A stretch of DNA of 64,000 bases from contig NZ_QWKY01000006.1 in the NCBI RefSeq assembly GCF_003574035.1, positions 1-64,000 of the forward strand, in the 5' to 3' direction. Of the stretch, positions 25,765 to 33,592 are shown piece by piece; positions within the stretch are counted from its first letter, which is position 1, and every line of letters starts with the position of its first letter. Source of the stretch: Meiothermus hypogaeus. GTDB lineage: Bacteria; Deinococcota; Deinococci; Deinococcales; Thermaceae. The position numbers and the translations under genes are program-made. The notes beneath the pieces were generated by a model that worked only from the letters and a program-made list of their open reading frames with translations, made no database searches and was not told the DNA's origin.

Positions 25765-26635
25765 CTCTGCTGTTGCTTCGGCCCGATCAAGACGCTGGCG
25801 CGAGCTTTCGAAGATGCTTCTGGCTAGCCCTGTCGGCGTTACGGGCCTGGGCTTGCTGACCTTGATGTTGTTTTTAGCCCTGTTCGGCCCGCTGATCGCC
25901 CCCTATGACCCCACCCTGCCCAGCGGCAAACCCTTTGAGCAACCCTCGAGCGCCCATCTGCTGGGCACCAACGACGTGGGTCAGGACATTCTCTCCGAGC
26001 TAATCGTGGGTACGCGGGTTTCGCTCCTGATCGGCTTTAGCGCTGCGGCAGGCGCCATCTTGATCGGTACGTTGGTGGGTCTGGTAGCGGGCTACAGCGG
26101 TGGCTGGCTGGACGGGGCGCTGATGCGCCTGGTGGACGTGATGCTGGTGCTGCCCTTCATCCCGCTGATGATCGTGGTGGCCGCCTATCTAGGACCAAGC
26201 ACCGGCAACCTGATTGCCGCCATCATGCTGGTCATCTGGGCGCGACCCGCTCGAGTGATCCGTTCCGGGGTGCTGGCCTTGCGCGGGGCGACCTACGTCG
26301 AAGGGGCCAGGGCCCTGGGGGCTAGCGACTTCCACATCCTCTTCCGCCACATCCTGCCCGGGGTGCTGCCCATCGCAGTCTCGCAGTTCATTCTGGTGGC
26401 ATCCGGCAGCATCCTGATCGAAGCCTCACTCTCCTTCTTGGGCTTGGGTGACCCGGTGCGCAAGAGCTGGGGTTCCATCCTCTATTACGCCCAGATTCGC
26501 GGGGCTTTTCTCAACGGTTCGTGGCCCTGGTGGGTGGTGCCCCCGGGGGTGATGATCACGTTAGCGGTGCTGGGTTTCGCCCTTACCGGCCGCGCTTTGG
26601 AAGGCTATCTGTTCCCGCGCTTGCGCAAAGGTTGA
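25757..26635 (+). CDS. Peptide-type ABC transporter permease (DppC-like)
   Basis: About 292 residues, DppC/OppC type: LFGPLIAPYDP after helix 1, HLLGTNDVGQDILSELIVGTRVSLLIG, EAA loop YVEGARALGASDFHILFRHILPG, and SFLGLGDPVRKSWG near the end. ATG 25757 lies inside the end of the upstream gene (8-base overlap). No DppD or DppF ATPase gene follows, so the importer must borrow ATPases encoded elsewhere. Confidence 0.9.
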   Translation: MVSSAVASARSRRWRELSKMLLASPVGVTGLGLLTLMLFLALFGPLIAPYDPTLPSGKPFEQPSSAHLLGTNDVGQDILSELIVGTRVSLLIGFSAAAGAILIGTLVGLVAGYSGGWLDGALMRLVDVMLVLPFIPLMIVVAAYLGPSTGNLIAAIMLVIWARPARVIRSGVLALRGATYVEGARALGASDFHILFRHILPGVLPIAVSQFILVASGSILIEASLSFLGLGDPVRKSWGSILYYAQIRGAFLNGSWPWWVVPPGVMITLAVLGFALTGRALEGYLFPRLRKG

Positions 26636-26639
26636 TCGT

Positions 26640-27380
26640 ATGCCCAAAAGCATTCTGATGTTGGCGACCTATGGCCTGGAGATCGTGGAAGTGGGTGGTA
26701 CGCTGGCCCTGCACGCCCAGGGGGGCGATGCCGTACACGCTGCCGTGGTGCTGTCCAGGCCGCAGACCCGCCCCCAGATCGAGCAAGCCGCGAAGATCTT
26801 GGGGGTACGGTCGGTGCGGTTCCTGGAGTTTCAGGTCGGCGAGACCCAGCTCGACACCCCCTCCAAAATCAAGCTGGTGCGACTGATCCGGGAGACCCGC
26901 CCGGACATCCTGATCACGCAAGACCCCGAGCATTCCTATGCCGACCTCGACCCCGACCGCAGACTGCTCATGCTCTTGTATCTCGAGGCGGCCTCGTTGG
27001 CCGGACGGGACTGGCGCATCGAGGAGTGTGGCGGGTTTGAGCGCCACCTGATCCGCGACCTCTACTACATGTCGCCGCACAACCCCAACTGTGTGGTCGA
27101 GATCGGATCCACCTTTGCCCTCAAGCAACAGGCCCTGGGGGTGCTCGAGGGGCAGATGGCCTTCACTGCACAGGTGCTGCGCAGCAGGCTTAACCCAGAG
27201 TCACTGGAGACCATTGTTCCTGGATATGCCCACCTGTCCGACCTCGAGCTGGGGCGCTCGCTGCATCGCGAAATGGACAAGTCGTCGGCGCTCTATCACG
27301 GACTGCTGAGCCATGCCGGGGCCACCATGGCCGAGGCGTTCAGGCATCAGTTCCCCTTTCGGTTGGAACGGTTGCTCTGA
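26640..27380 (+). CDS. PIG-L/LmbE-fold protein with degenerate zinc motif
   Basis: 246 residues with the LmbE Rossmann-like layout: ILMLATYGLEIVEVGGTLAL, RPDILITQDPEHSYADLDPDRR, and a C-terminal part resembling deacetylases. In active members the first motif reads AHPDDE and the third has HPDH; here they read ATYGLE and DPDR, so the zinc-ligand histidines and aspartates are gone. Catalytic N-deacetylation as in the family is unlikely. It sits 4 bp after the permease gene, so it probably assists the same import pathway. It may bind rather than hydrolyse an amino sugar or peptide (inference). Confidence 0.75.
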   Translation: MPKSILMLATYGLEIVEVGGTLALHAQGGDAVHAAVVLSRPQTRPQIEQAAKILGVRSVRFLEFQVGETQLDTPSKIKLVRLIRETRPDILITQDPEHSYADLDPDRRLLMLLYLEAASLAGRDWRIEECGGFERHLIRDLYYMSPHNPNCVVEIGSTFALKQQALGVLEGQMAFTAQVLRSRLNPESLETIVPGYAHLSDLELGRSLHREMDKSSALYHGLLSHAGATMAEAFRHQFPFRLERLL

Positions 27381-27406
27381 TCCACGACCTTAGCTGCCCT
27401 TGGAGC

Positions 27407-27475
27407 CTATACGATACCGGATTCAAAAAGATAATCTTCCAAACCGAAGAGCCCCGGAGGCTATCTTTTCGGGTC
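27407..27475 (+). repeat. Dispersed ~65-bp repeat, copy 3
   Basis: Starts CTATACGATACCGGATTCAA and contains GAGCCCCGGAGGCTATCTTT; the blocks follow the order of copies 1 and 2, with about five extra bases near the left end. It lies 27 bp 3' of the PIG-L-like gene. Confidence 0.5.
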
Positions 27476-27570
27476 CCAGAGCATACCCCTCCCTGACGGT
27501 CGGCGAAGCAAGCGTATCCCTCCCGAGGGGCGCTACCGCCCTCCGCCACGCGGATAACTTCGGTCGGGTC

Positions 27571-27596
27571 AGTTCGTCACCGAACGGTGACGAACT
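27571..27596. other. Perfect 12-bp inverted repeat with 2-bp spacer
   Basis: AGTTCGTCACCG-AA-CGGTGACGAACT. The short spacer favours a protein-binding site over a terminator, and no T-run follows. The flanking gap 27476-27767 holds no convincing gene. Confidence 0.6.
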
Positions 27597-27767
27597 AACC
27601 GAATCGGGTATGAAACCCTCATCTTGACCGCAGCAACGCTAATTGGCCTCTCCGGGATCGCGGTGATCGTAGGGGTCGCCCTGGACCTACGTGGCTGCTA
27701 CCGACTGGATCATCGGCATGATACCCCGCCGCTTCGGCGAGGGGACTGGCACGATCCAGTTTTGAGC

Positions 27768-28811
27768 CTAGCGTGCGGCTTTCGCCTGCAATTCCCGCAG
27801 CGCAGCCCGGGCTTCGGCATAGCCGGGTCTATAGCGCAGGGCTGCCCGGAAGTCAGCCAGGGCTAGATTACGCTGTCCCAGCGCAGCCCGGGCTTTGCCG
27901 CGCCAGTAGTACGACTCCTCATGGTCGGGAGCCCACCGCAGGGTCTCACTAGCTAAGGAAACCACCTCGCCATGGCGGGCCACCTTGTAGTAAGCCTCCA
28001 GGGGACCAAACTGGTACCACAGGGTACGCCAAGGCCAATTACCCAGCATCCCGCCGGGCCGGTCGGGGTCATAGGCCCGGTTGACCGGCAGGCCGCGGGC
28101 TTGGTCGTAGGCTTGGGCAGCCCCCACGGCGTCGCCCAGCTTAAGCAGGCTGGTGCCCAGGTTGAACCAGGCGAAGGCGTTACGGGGCTGGGTCCGGGTT
28201 TCCTGGAGGGCTACCGCCCGGGCGTGCTGGTCTTCCCATCCCGCGTTCACCCGATCACCCAGCAACTTGCGCACTTCCCCCTCACGGCTTTTGGGATAAA
28301 CCACTAGATAGGTGCGGTTGTACACCTGCCACAGGCTGTCAAACTCCGTGTACTCGAGGCGTATGTTGGGGCCGTTGTAGGAGTCGTAGGCCCACAAATA
28401 GCCCCCTCGTTCGTCGTAGCCGGTAATCAGACGGTAGTGACCCATGCCGCCTTGGTCGCTGACGAACCAGGTCTGGGCGATTACCGGGTAACCCGCTGCC
28501 ACCAGCCGCCTGATCAACGCCAAATCGCCGGCTGCGCCCCCGTGCACGGCGTAGCCCTGGCTGCGGGCATAAGCTGCCAGCTCATCGGGCGAGACGTTCT
28601 TGTCGGCCCGGTTGGGCTTCAACACAGGAGCGGACTGGTACTGCGTCAGCTTGCTCCCCCAGAAGCTCAGGGCCATCCCGATCGTGACGGGGCCGCAGTT
28701 GTTGAGGCGTTGGTACTCGTGGCGAACGCCTTCCAGCCGCACCGCCCCGGGCACGGCCCCGGCCGTGGACAGAAGCACGGGCAACAGGAGGTGCACGATC
28801 CGCCGGTTCAC
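27768..28811 (-). CDS. Exported C39-like cysteine peptidase with C-terminal TPR region
   Basis: 347 residues. Signal peptide at 1-23. The peptidase part has LNNCGPVTIGMALSFWG (Cys39), GMGHYRLITGYD (His125) and AYDSYNG (Asp143), the C39 catalytic set. From about 215 to the end, helical repeats of TPR type (AFAWFNLGTSLLKLGDAVGA, SYYWRGKARAALGQRNLALA). It may process or bind peptides outside the cell. The upstream esterase gene overlaps its start by four bases (ATGA), so the two form an operon driven by the box at 29790-29822. Confidence 0.8.
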   Translation of the reverse strand: MNRRIVHLLLPVLLSTAGAVPGAVRLEGVRHEYQRLNNCGPVTIGMALSFWGSKLTQYQSAPVLKPNRADKNVSPDELAAYARSQGYAVHGGAAGDLALIRRLVAAGYPVIAQTWFVSDQGGMGHYRLITGYDERGGYLWAYDSYNGPNIRLEYTEFDSLWQVYNRTYLVVYPKSREGEVRKLLGDRVNAGWEDQHARAVALQETRTQPRNAFAWFNLGTSLLKLGDAVGAAQAYDQARGLPVNRAYDPDRPGGMLGNWPWRTLWYQFGPLEAYYKVARHGEVVSLASETLRWAPDHEESYYWRGKARAALGQRNLALADFRAALRYRPGYAEARAALRELQAKAAR

Positions 28812-29782
28812 GATCCCCCTTTCAGGTAGCGGTCGAAGAACGCCACCGAGCGCCGCATGGCCTGGGCGAAGTTCTTGCTCAGGTTGTGGTCGTCTCCGGC
28901 GTAGCTATAGAACTCATACGGCTGCCCGGCCGCCTTGAGTTGCCGCGCCAAGGTCTGCGAAAAGGCGTAGGGGACGTGGGTATCGGCAGGGCTATGATGA
29001 AGCTGGATCGGCGCCATGCCTTCTGCCAGGTAGCTGTTGGCCGAAATAGCGTTCCAGAACCCGGGGTTCTGCTCGGGAGTGCCGAAGCGATCGAAGATCT
29101 CCCGCCTGCGCTGCTGTACCCGAGTTGAGGGTTGCCCACCCATGTACGGTCGCCGCCAATTGTTGACGAGGTCAGTGTAGGGTGCCACCACTCCCGCCCA
29201 GATCACCCCGGCCTTGATGCGCTTGTCGACGACCATGGCCCGCAGGGTGAGGTAGCCACCCATCGAGTGTCCCCACATGCCCAGACGCCCGGCATCGACT
29301 TCCTTAAGCTTCGCCAGCGAGGAGACTGCGTTGAGCACGTCGATGGTGTAGCCCGGAAACCAGTAGGCTCCCTCGGCCTGGCCCTCGGAATTGCCGTGCC
29401 CCCGGTAATCCGGCTTGAACACGACATAGCCCGCCCTGGCCAGTGCGTCCACGTACGCCTCGTAGCGCTGGGTGGTGCGGTACTGTTCGGGCGGGATGTA
29501 ACCGTGGTTAAACACGACGGCGGGCCAGCCGCTCTTCGGCTTGGTGCCCGAGGGTACGGTCAAGAGGGCGAAAATCTTCAGGCCGTCGGAACGGTAGGAG
29601 GCGATGTAGCGCCGGTAGTTCGCGCCCGAGGTGAGGGTACGCTCGACGGTGATGGCGCTGCCCGGGTAACTGCGGGCACGCAGGGCCTCGATGCTGAGGG
29701 GGTCAGGCTGCTTGCTCTGGCCCAGGGCGAGGCCGCTGGACAGGAGCGCTGCGATGCCAAGGGATGGCAGGATTCTGACCAT
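28808..29782 (-). CDS. Exported alpha/beta hydrolase (S9/acetylesterase-like)
   Basis: About 324 residues with a signal peptide (MVRILPSLGIAALLSSGLALG). Visible: FNHGYIP (oxyanion region), DYRGHGNSEG, nucleophile elbow GMWGHSMGGY (Ser about 173), and late SPADTHVPY (Asp) and GDDHNL (His). It resembles dienelactone hydrolases and prolyl-oligopeptidase-like esterases; substrate unknown. ATG 29782 lies seven bases after a TAACTT -10, so the transcript is probably leaderless. First gene of an operon with the C39-like peptidase. Confidence 0.85.
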   Translation of the reverse strand: MVRILPSLGIAALLSSGLALGQSKQPDPLSIEALRARSYPGSAITVERTLTSGANYRRYIASYRSDGLKIFALLTVPSGTKPKSGWPAVVFNHGYIPPEQYRTTQRYEAYVDALARAGYVVFKPDYRGHGNSEGQAEGAYWFPGYTIDVLNAVSSLAKLKEVDAGRLGMWGHSMGGYLTLRAMVVDKRIKAGVIWAGVVAPYTDLVNNWRRPYMGGQPSTRVQQRRREIFDRFGTPEQNPGFWNAISANSYLAEGMAPIQLHHSPADTHVPYAFSQTLARQLKAAGQPYEFYSYAGDDHNLSKNFAQAMRRSVAFFDRYLKGGS

Positions 29783-29789
29783 GCCTGTC

Positions 29790-29822
29790 AAGTTAAGGTT
29801 TTACGGTTAAGTTTCCGTAAAG
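29790..29822 (-). promoter_or_regulatory. Direct-repeat box and -10 upstream of the esterase operon
   Basis: Minus strand CTTTACGGAAACTTAAC (29822-29806), 10 bp, TAACTT (29795-29790), seven bases, then ATG. An extra CTTAAC half-site lies at 29797-29792. GACAGG before the ATG matches half of the blaI palindrome. Confidence 0.65.
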
Positions 29823-30009
29823 CCCTCCGCGGCCAGGCTAAGGTTGCGGCCATCACCTCTACCGAGCAGGCCTCGAGCGTCCTTGAAGTGGGCATTTAGC
29901 TACCCGTCACCCGCTACGCAGTGCCCACGGTACTTTGACGAGGTTTCAAGACCTTGATTGGCCCGAACGCGCACACGGAGTGCAGCTAAGGCAGTCACGA
30001 CCATGTAAA

Positions 30010-30032
30010 ACCTGTCCTCCGACAGGTACACT
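30010..30032 (+). promoter_or_regulatory. blaI promoter with ACCTGTC/GACAGGT operator
   Basis: Perfect inverted repeat ACCTGTC-CTCC-GACAGGT (30010-30027) runs into a -10 TACACT (30027-30032). The ATG of blaI follows six bases later. Placement over the core promoter fits autorepression by BlaI. Confidence 0.6.
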
Positions 30033-30038
30033 GAGCCT

Positions 30039-30455
30039 ATGGGCGAGGTGCGCTCGTTCCACCTCAACGAGCAGGGGTTGCAGCGGGTCCTGGGCGGCCT
30101 CGAGGCGGCGGTGATGGAAGTGCTGTGGAAGCATGGGCCCCAGACGATCGCGGAGGTGCAGAAGGCCTTGTTGCCGCAGCGGCTAGCCTTCAACACGGTG
30201 ATGACGGTGCTCAGTCGCCTGGTCGCCAAAGGGCTGGTGACCCGCCGCCAACCGGGTGGGAGGCGCTCGGTCTACGGAGCGGCCCTGTCCAGGGAAGCCT
30301 TCGTAGAGGGGTTGACCCACGACGTTGTGGTAGGTCTGGTGCGCGATTTCGGGGACTACGCGGTGGCCCAGTTCGTCGCTGCGCTCGAGCGCGAGGATCC
30401 CCGGCGCATCGCCGAGCTCGAGGCCCTACTGCGGCGCAAACGGGAAGGCTCGTGA
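30039..30455 (+). CDS. BlaI/MecI/CopY-family repressor
   Basis: 138 residues. Winged HTH of BlaI type: LEAAVMEVLWKHGPQTIAEVQ, then FNTVMTVLSRLVAKGLVTRR, and a C-terminal dimerisation helix (DDPRRIAELEALLRR-like region). It is paired with an M56 peptidase gene starting five bases after its last codon, as in blaI-blaR1. No CopY C-terminal cysteine motif, so copper is not the evident signal. Likely targets are its own promoter (30010-30027) and the palindrome before the GNAT gene. Confidence 0.85.
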   Translation: MGEVRSFHLNEQGLQRVLGGLEAAVMEVLWKHGPQTIAEVQKALLPQRLAFNTVMTVLSRLVAKGLVTRRQPGGRRSVYGAALSREAFVEGLTHDVVVGLVRDFGDYAVAQFVAALEREDPRRIAELEALLRRKREGS

Positions 30456-30459
30456 GCCT

Positions 30460-31338
30460 ATGGGTCGCGCCATCGAGGCCAGCCTGCTCACCTTGCTGCT
30501 GCTGCTGGGGGCGCCGTTGCTGCTGGTGGCAGGCACCAGCGGTCACCCGGGCATGAGTGGGGCCTTGGACTGGCTCGGGGACTGCTGGTTCGCCCTCCGG
30601 GCAGGAGAGGCGGCCGTCGGGCTGGTTCTGCTGGCCGCGCTGGGTCCAGGGGCTCTCGCGGCTTTCCGGATGCTGCGCGAGCTGGTCACGAGGTGGGCTC
30701 TGCTGGCCTCGCTGCGCCGTGAGGTCAGCGGGACCGCCCAGCCTCCCGATCTCAGCGAGCTCGCGCAGAGCCTGGGCTTGAGGCGGGTGGTATACGTGGA
30801 CCGGCCCGACGTGTTCGCCTTCACCCAGCTCTCCGAGGTGGTGGTGAGCCGGGGTCTGGTCGAGCTGCTGCCCCGCGAGGAGCTCAAAGCTGTCCTGCTG
30901 CACGAGCGGTACCATCTGATACGCCGCTCGGTCAAACGTGGCCTGTGGGTGGCCGGTCTGACCGCCGCCACGGCATTCCTGCCCGTCGCACCGCTCCTGC
31001 AGCGGGCCTGGTGGTTACGGGAAGAGCTCGACGCCGACCGGGCGGCGGCGGTGGTGGGCGGTGACGTGGTGGCCTTGGCCTTGTTGCGCCTCGCACGGCA
31101 TGCCCATGCAGAGTCGGCCCCGAATGCTGAAATTCTAGGCTCGAGCCTGGCTCTACGGGTGCAGGCCGTCTTGGGGCAACCGGCGCCTCTTTTTGAGGGG
31201 CGCTCCTGGCGGGCGGCTGTGGTGAAAAGCGCGCTCATCCTGGCGGCACTGTCTCTCGTACCACTCCTGCTGCACGCCGCGCCTCTGGAGTGGCATCTGC
31301 GGGACTGGTTACCCCACGGCCCGGGTCAGAGCTGCTAG
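30460..31338 (+). CDS. M56 (BlaR1-like) membrane metallopeptidase without sensor domain
   Basis: 292 residues. Four hydrophobic segments (about 6-24, 47-66, 165-182, 255-270). The zinc motif HERYH lies in a cytosolic loop (LLHERYHLIRRS) and EELDADRAA supplies the third ligand, as in BlaR1/MecR1. The C-terminal penicillin-binding sensor of BlaR1 is absent, so the inducer must act otherwise. Predicted role: cleave or trigger cleavage of the BlaI-type repressor encoded just upstream. The 3' end overlaps the convergent GNAT gene by four bases. Confidence 0.82.
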   Translation: MGRAIEASLLTLLLLLGAPLLLVAGTSGHPGMSGALDWLGDCWFALRAGEAAVGLVLLAALGPGALAAFRMLRELVTRWALLASLRREVSGTAQPPDLSELAQSLGLRRVVYVDRPDVFAFTQLSEVVVSRGLVELLPREELKAVLLHERYHLIRRSVKRGLWVAGLTAATAFLPVAPLLQRAWWLREELDADRAAAVVGGDVVALALLRLARHAHAESAPNAEILGSSLALRVQAVLGQPAPLFEGRSWRAAVVKSALILAALSLVPLLLHAAPLEWHLRDWLPHGPGQSC

Positions 31339-31874
31339 AGGGGCAGGCCGCACAGGTCGAGCTCCCCTTCCGGCCAGGACCTGCCCTGACAGGCGAACGC
31401 CATTGCCGCCAACTCGCCCTGCACTCTGCCGCCGGGCTGCTGGAAGTAAAACGGCCCTTGCACGCGCTGCCAGCCCAGGCGTTCATAGAAGGGGACCAGA
31501 TCCTCCGCGCACATCAACCAGGCGAAATCGCACTTAAGCCGGTCGCCGATGAACCCGACGCTCTCCCGCAGCAGCACGGAGGCGTAGCCTTTGCCCCTCG
31601 CTTGCGGGAGAGTGGTCACCGCCCCTACCAAGCCCAGCCGCACGTCCTCCACCCCGACCTTCGCCGGGCGGTGGACGATTTCCAGCATGCTCACCCACCG
31701 GCCTTCATGGCTCAAGAAGCCGTACCACTGAGGCCGGGAGAGCTTGAGCGAGCTCCGGAAAGTGCGGGCTTTCCACCAGCGGTAGCGCACGTACTGGCTG
31801 AGCGAAAGCTGCTCCGGGGGGACGATCCAGACTTGCTGCTCCCAGGGAAGAACGTCGACGAGAAAGTGATTCAT
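31335..31874 (-). CDS. GNAT-family N-acetyltransferase
   Basis: 179 residues. An N-terminal variable half is followed by VRLGLVGAVTTLPQARGKGYASVLLRESV, the acetyl-CoA-binding motif A (Q/R-x-x-G-x-G/A), and VPFYERLGWQRV near the end, typical of Eis-like or RimI-like GNATs. Acceptor unknown. Its promoter combines the direct-repeat box with a 25-bp palindrome covering the -10, so it appears to be activated by the two-component system and repressed by a BlaI-like protein. Confidence 0.85.
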   Translation of the reverse strand: MNHFLVDVLPWEQQVWIVPPEQLSLSQYVRYRWWKARTFRSSLKLSRPQWYGFLSHEGRWVSMLEIVHRPAKVGVEDVRLGLVGAVTTLPQARGKGYASVLLRESVGFIGDRLKCDFAWLMCAEDLVPFYERLGWQRVQGPFYFQQPGGRVQGELAAMAFACQGRSWPEGELDLCGLPL

Positions 31875-31888
31875 GGCGGGGACCCCCT

Positions 31889-31938
31889 TTTACACTACAG
31901 CGTGTAGTGTAAAGACCCCATGTTAAATCTGCGTAAAG
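31889..31938 (-). promoter_or_regulatory. GNAT promoter: direct-repeat box plus 25-bp palindrome
   Basis: Minus strand CTTTACGCAGATTTAAC (31938-31922), 10 bp, TACACT (31911-31906). The -10 lies inside the inverted repeat TTTACACTACA-GCG-TGTAGTGTAAA (31889-31913). ACTACA/TGTAGT arms are the core of BlaI/MecI operators, though with a 3-bp instead of 2-bp spacer. Confidence 0.65.
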
Positions 31939-32091
31939 CTAGTGGCTAACCCGCCTGCGCACCCTCCAGGCGCAAGCCACGCGGTTCGGCCATCCCGCCC
32001 GGGTGGAGCATGCACCTTTGCCGCATGGCGCTTGACGACCGGCAGACAGGAGGAGCAGGGCCGCTCGATCCAGCCGCGACCCCGGCTTCAC

Positions 32092-32142
32092 CCCCCCGAT
32101 GGTCAAGTTCCCCCATCCTCCCCCCCGATGGTCAAGTTCCCC
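32092..32142 (-). repeat. Two perfect 22-bp direct repeats
   Basis: CCCCCCGATGGTCAAGTTCC and the following CC occur at 32092-32113 and 32121-32142, period 29 bp. On the minus strand each contains TTGACC, a -35-like hexamer. No gene start is near on either strand; the region 31939-32312 is otherwise decayed. Confidence 0.7.
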
Positions 32143-32205
32143 GACGGGTAGCGGTTGCACGCTCCGACCCTGCCAGGCTCAGCAAAACCGATCGCGCACG
32201 ATGAT

Positions 32206-32292
32206 CCGGGCGTTGCCGAGCGCACCGCCAAGTTCCACGTCACCACCATCCTCAACAAGCCCGGCGAGGACACCCGGCAGAGCTTGGCGTGA
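32206..32292 (+). pseudogene. C-terminal fragment of a LuxR-type HTH regulator
   Basis: In frame to TGA 32290: VAERTAKFHVTTILNKPGED, then TRQSLA. This matches the recognition helix and last helix of NarL/LuxR-type response regulators (consensus ERTVKFHVSNILNKLG). No receiver domain, start or upstream HTH half is present, so it is a remnant. Confidence 0.6.
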
Positions 32293-32312
32293 CCCTGCTG
32301 GGCTGCCCGCCT

Positions 32313-32648
32313 TCAAGTAGGCGCAACGAAGTTGATTCCCACGAACAGCACCCGGTCCTTGTACCTGCGCCAGGCTGCCTCGAGCATCGGCGCTTCACGG
32401 CGGCAGGAGGGGCACCAACTGGCCCGGAAGTTGAGCGCGACGGGCTTGGGCCCACCAGCCTGGAGAGGGTGAGGCGATCCCCCTCCTCCGCCCGGTAGGG
32501 CTTCAGGGTGGGCATGATGAAGTCCGGGGCAGGTTGTTCCCCTGGGCGACCTGAGAGGGCAGGGCCGAGGGGAGGGGCCGCGGCGCAGACCCCACCAGAA
32601 CAGCCCACCCAACAGAACGACCACCAGGATTCCGGCCCAGAAGCGCAT
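32313..32648 (-). pseudogene. Decayed TlpA/ResA-like thioredoxin gene
   Basis: ATG 32648 opens MRFWAGILVVVLLGGLFWWG (membrane anchor). Similarity then continues in another frame (EQPAPDFIMPTLKPYRAEEG) and returns to the first for VALNFRASWCPSCRREAPML with the WCPSC active site. Two frameshifts and an early end (after FVGINFVAPT) remove the C-terminal half. An intact relative is the Lgt-like/TlpA fusion at 34963-35844. Confidence 0.75.
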
Positions 32649-32938
32649 ATTCTCCTGTTGTCCTTGTTCCCTTCCTTGAACCAGCACACCAGCGTATCGT
32701 AGAGCCCGGCTAGCGCCAGCCCACCACCTGCAAACAAACTGGCCCGGCGTCCACTTCGGCACATGCCCGTACGTACCTGTACCTCACTCTTGCGCCTGAG
32801 CGGCCCTGAAAGCCAGGGGAAAGCAGGCTGGCCCAGCCGTAGAAAATGTGAGGCTACCCGGAGAGCCGGGAACCGGAGGCGGGCAGAACGGCCAAACCCA
32901 CCATCACACCCAGCCGCCCGCCGGCTCGAGCGCTCACG

Positions 32939-33592
32939 TCACCTCACCGGGTTTTCCGGCCCCCGGCCACGGTAGGCGTCCACAAACGCCGCTGCCGCCG
33001 CGGCGTCCCACCCCTCCAGGCGCAGCAGCCTGTTCCAGGCGGTGAGCTCGATACCGCGCCCAATCCCGGCCTTACGGACCACCACCAAGCCGTCCCACTG
33101 ACCCCGGAACCGCCCTGCCCAGGCCCTAAGGGTGCGCAGGGCCTCGTCGCCGGGTTGGTCGTAGTAGATCACCACGTTCCCGTGTTCCATCGAGTGCACC
33201 AGCTTCTCTTTAGGTTCGGCAGCGGTGTAGAAACCGGCGCTGGTCCAGCTCGGCCAGTGGGTGCCCGAGGTCGGCGGATCGTCCCTGAAGCCCAGCGGCT
33301 GTCCCAGCGCCGCGTGCAAACGCCCCGCGTCAGGGCGCTCGATCACCCTGCCGAGCTGGGGTTTGCCCTGCTCGGCCAACCGGGCGAAGTCGCCCCCCAC
33401 CTGCCGCCCCTGCCACCACGACCAGCCGGCCCAGCCGACCCCCAGGGCGGCCAGGGCGGTGAGGAGTACTGCAGTCCAGGGAAAGGCTTTAGATTTGGAG
33501 GTGTACCTCGCACCACGCCGGGTGCTTGACGTCAAGGCCTTTCGGTTGCTCGGATTCTTTGCCATACGTCGCTCCACGTGCCAGGTGCTCAT
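32939..33592 (-). CDS. DUF3105 membrane-anchored protein
   Basis: About 217 residues. A basic N-terminus is followed by one hydrophobic segment (TAVLLTALAALGVGWAGWSWW), then the DUF3105 domain: DDPPTSGTHWPSW, GFYTAAEPKEKLVHSMEHGN and VVIYYDQP. His and Met residues are grouped there, but function is unknown. ATG 33592 overlaps the stop of the propeller gene (ATGA), so the two are coupled. The gap 32649-32938 holds nothing recognisable. Confidence 0.8.
   Translation of the reverse strand: MSTWHVERRMAKNPSNRKALTSSTRRGARYTSKSKAFPWTAVLLTALAALGVGWAGWSWWQGRQVGGDFARLAEQGKPQLGRVIERPDAGRLHAALGQPLGFRDDPPTSGTHWPSWTSAGFYTAAEPKEKLVHSMEHGNVVIYYDQPGDEALRTLRAWAGRFRGQWDGLVVVRKAGIGRGIELTAWNRLLRLEGWDAAAAAAFVDAYRGRGPENPVR

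Noticed and set aside
27624-27866. Hydrophobic frame with LIGLSGIAVIVGVALDL, faintly like the end of SecY
   Set aside because: Too short and overlaps the 3' end of the C39-like gene; no continuing similarity in one frame.
32092-32142. Two direct repeats considered as a minimal CRISPR array
   Set aside because: Only two units with a 7-bp gap; no spacer-length sequence and no cas genes in the window.
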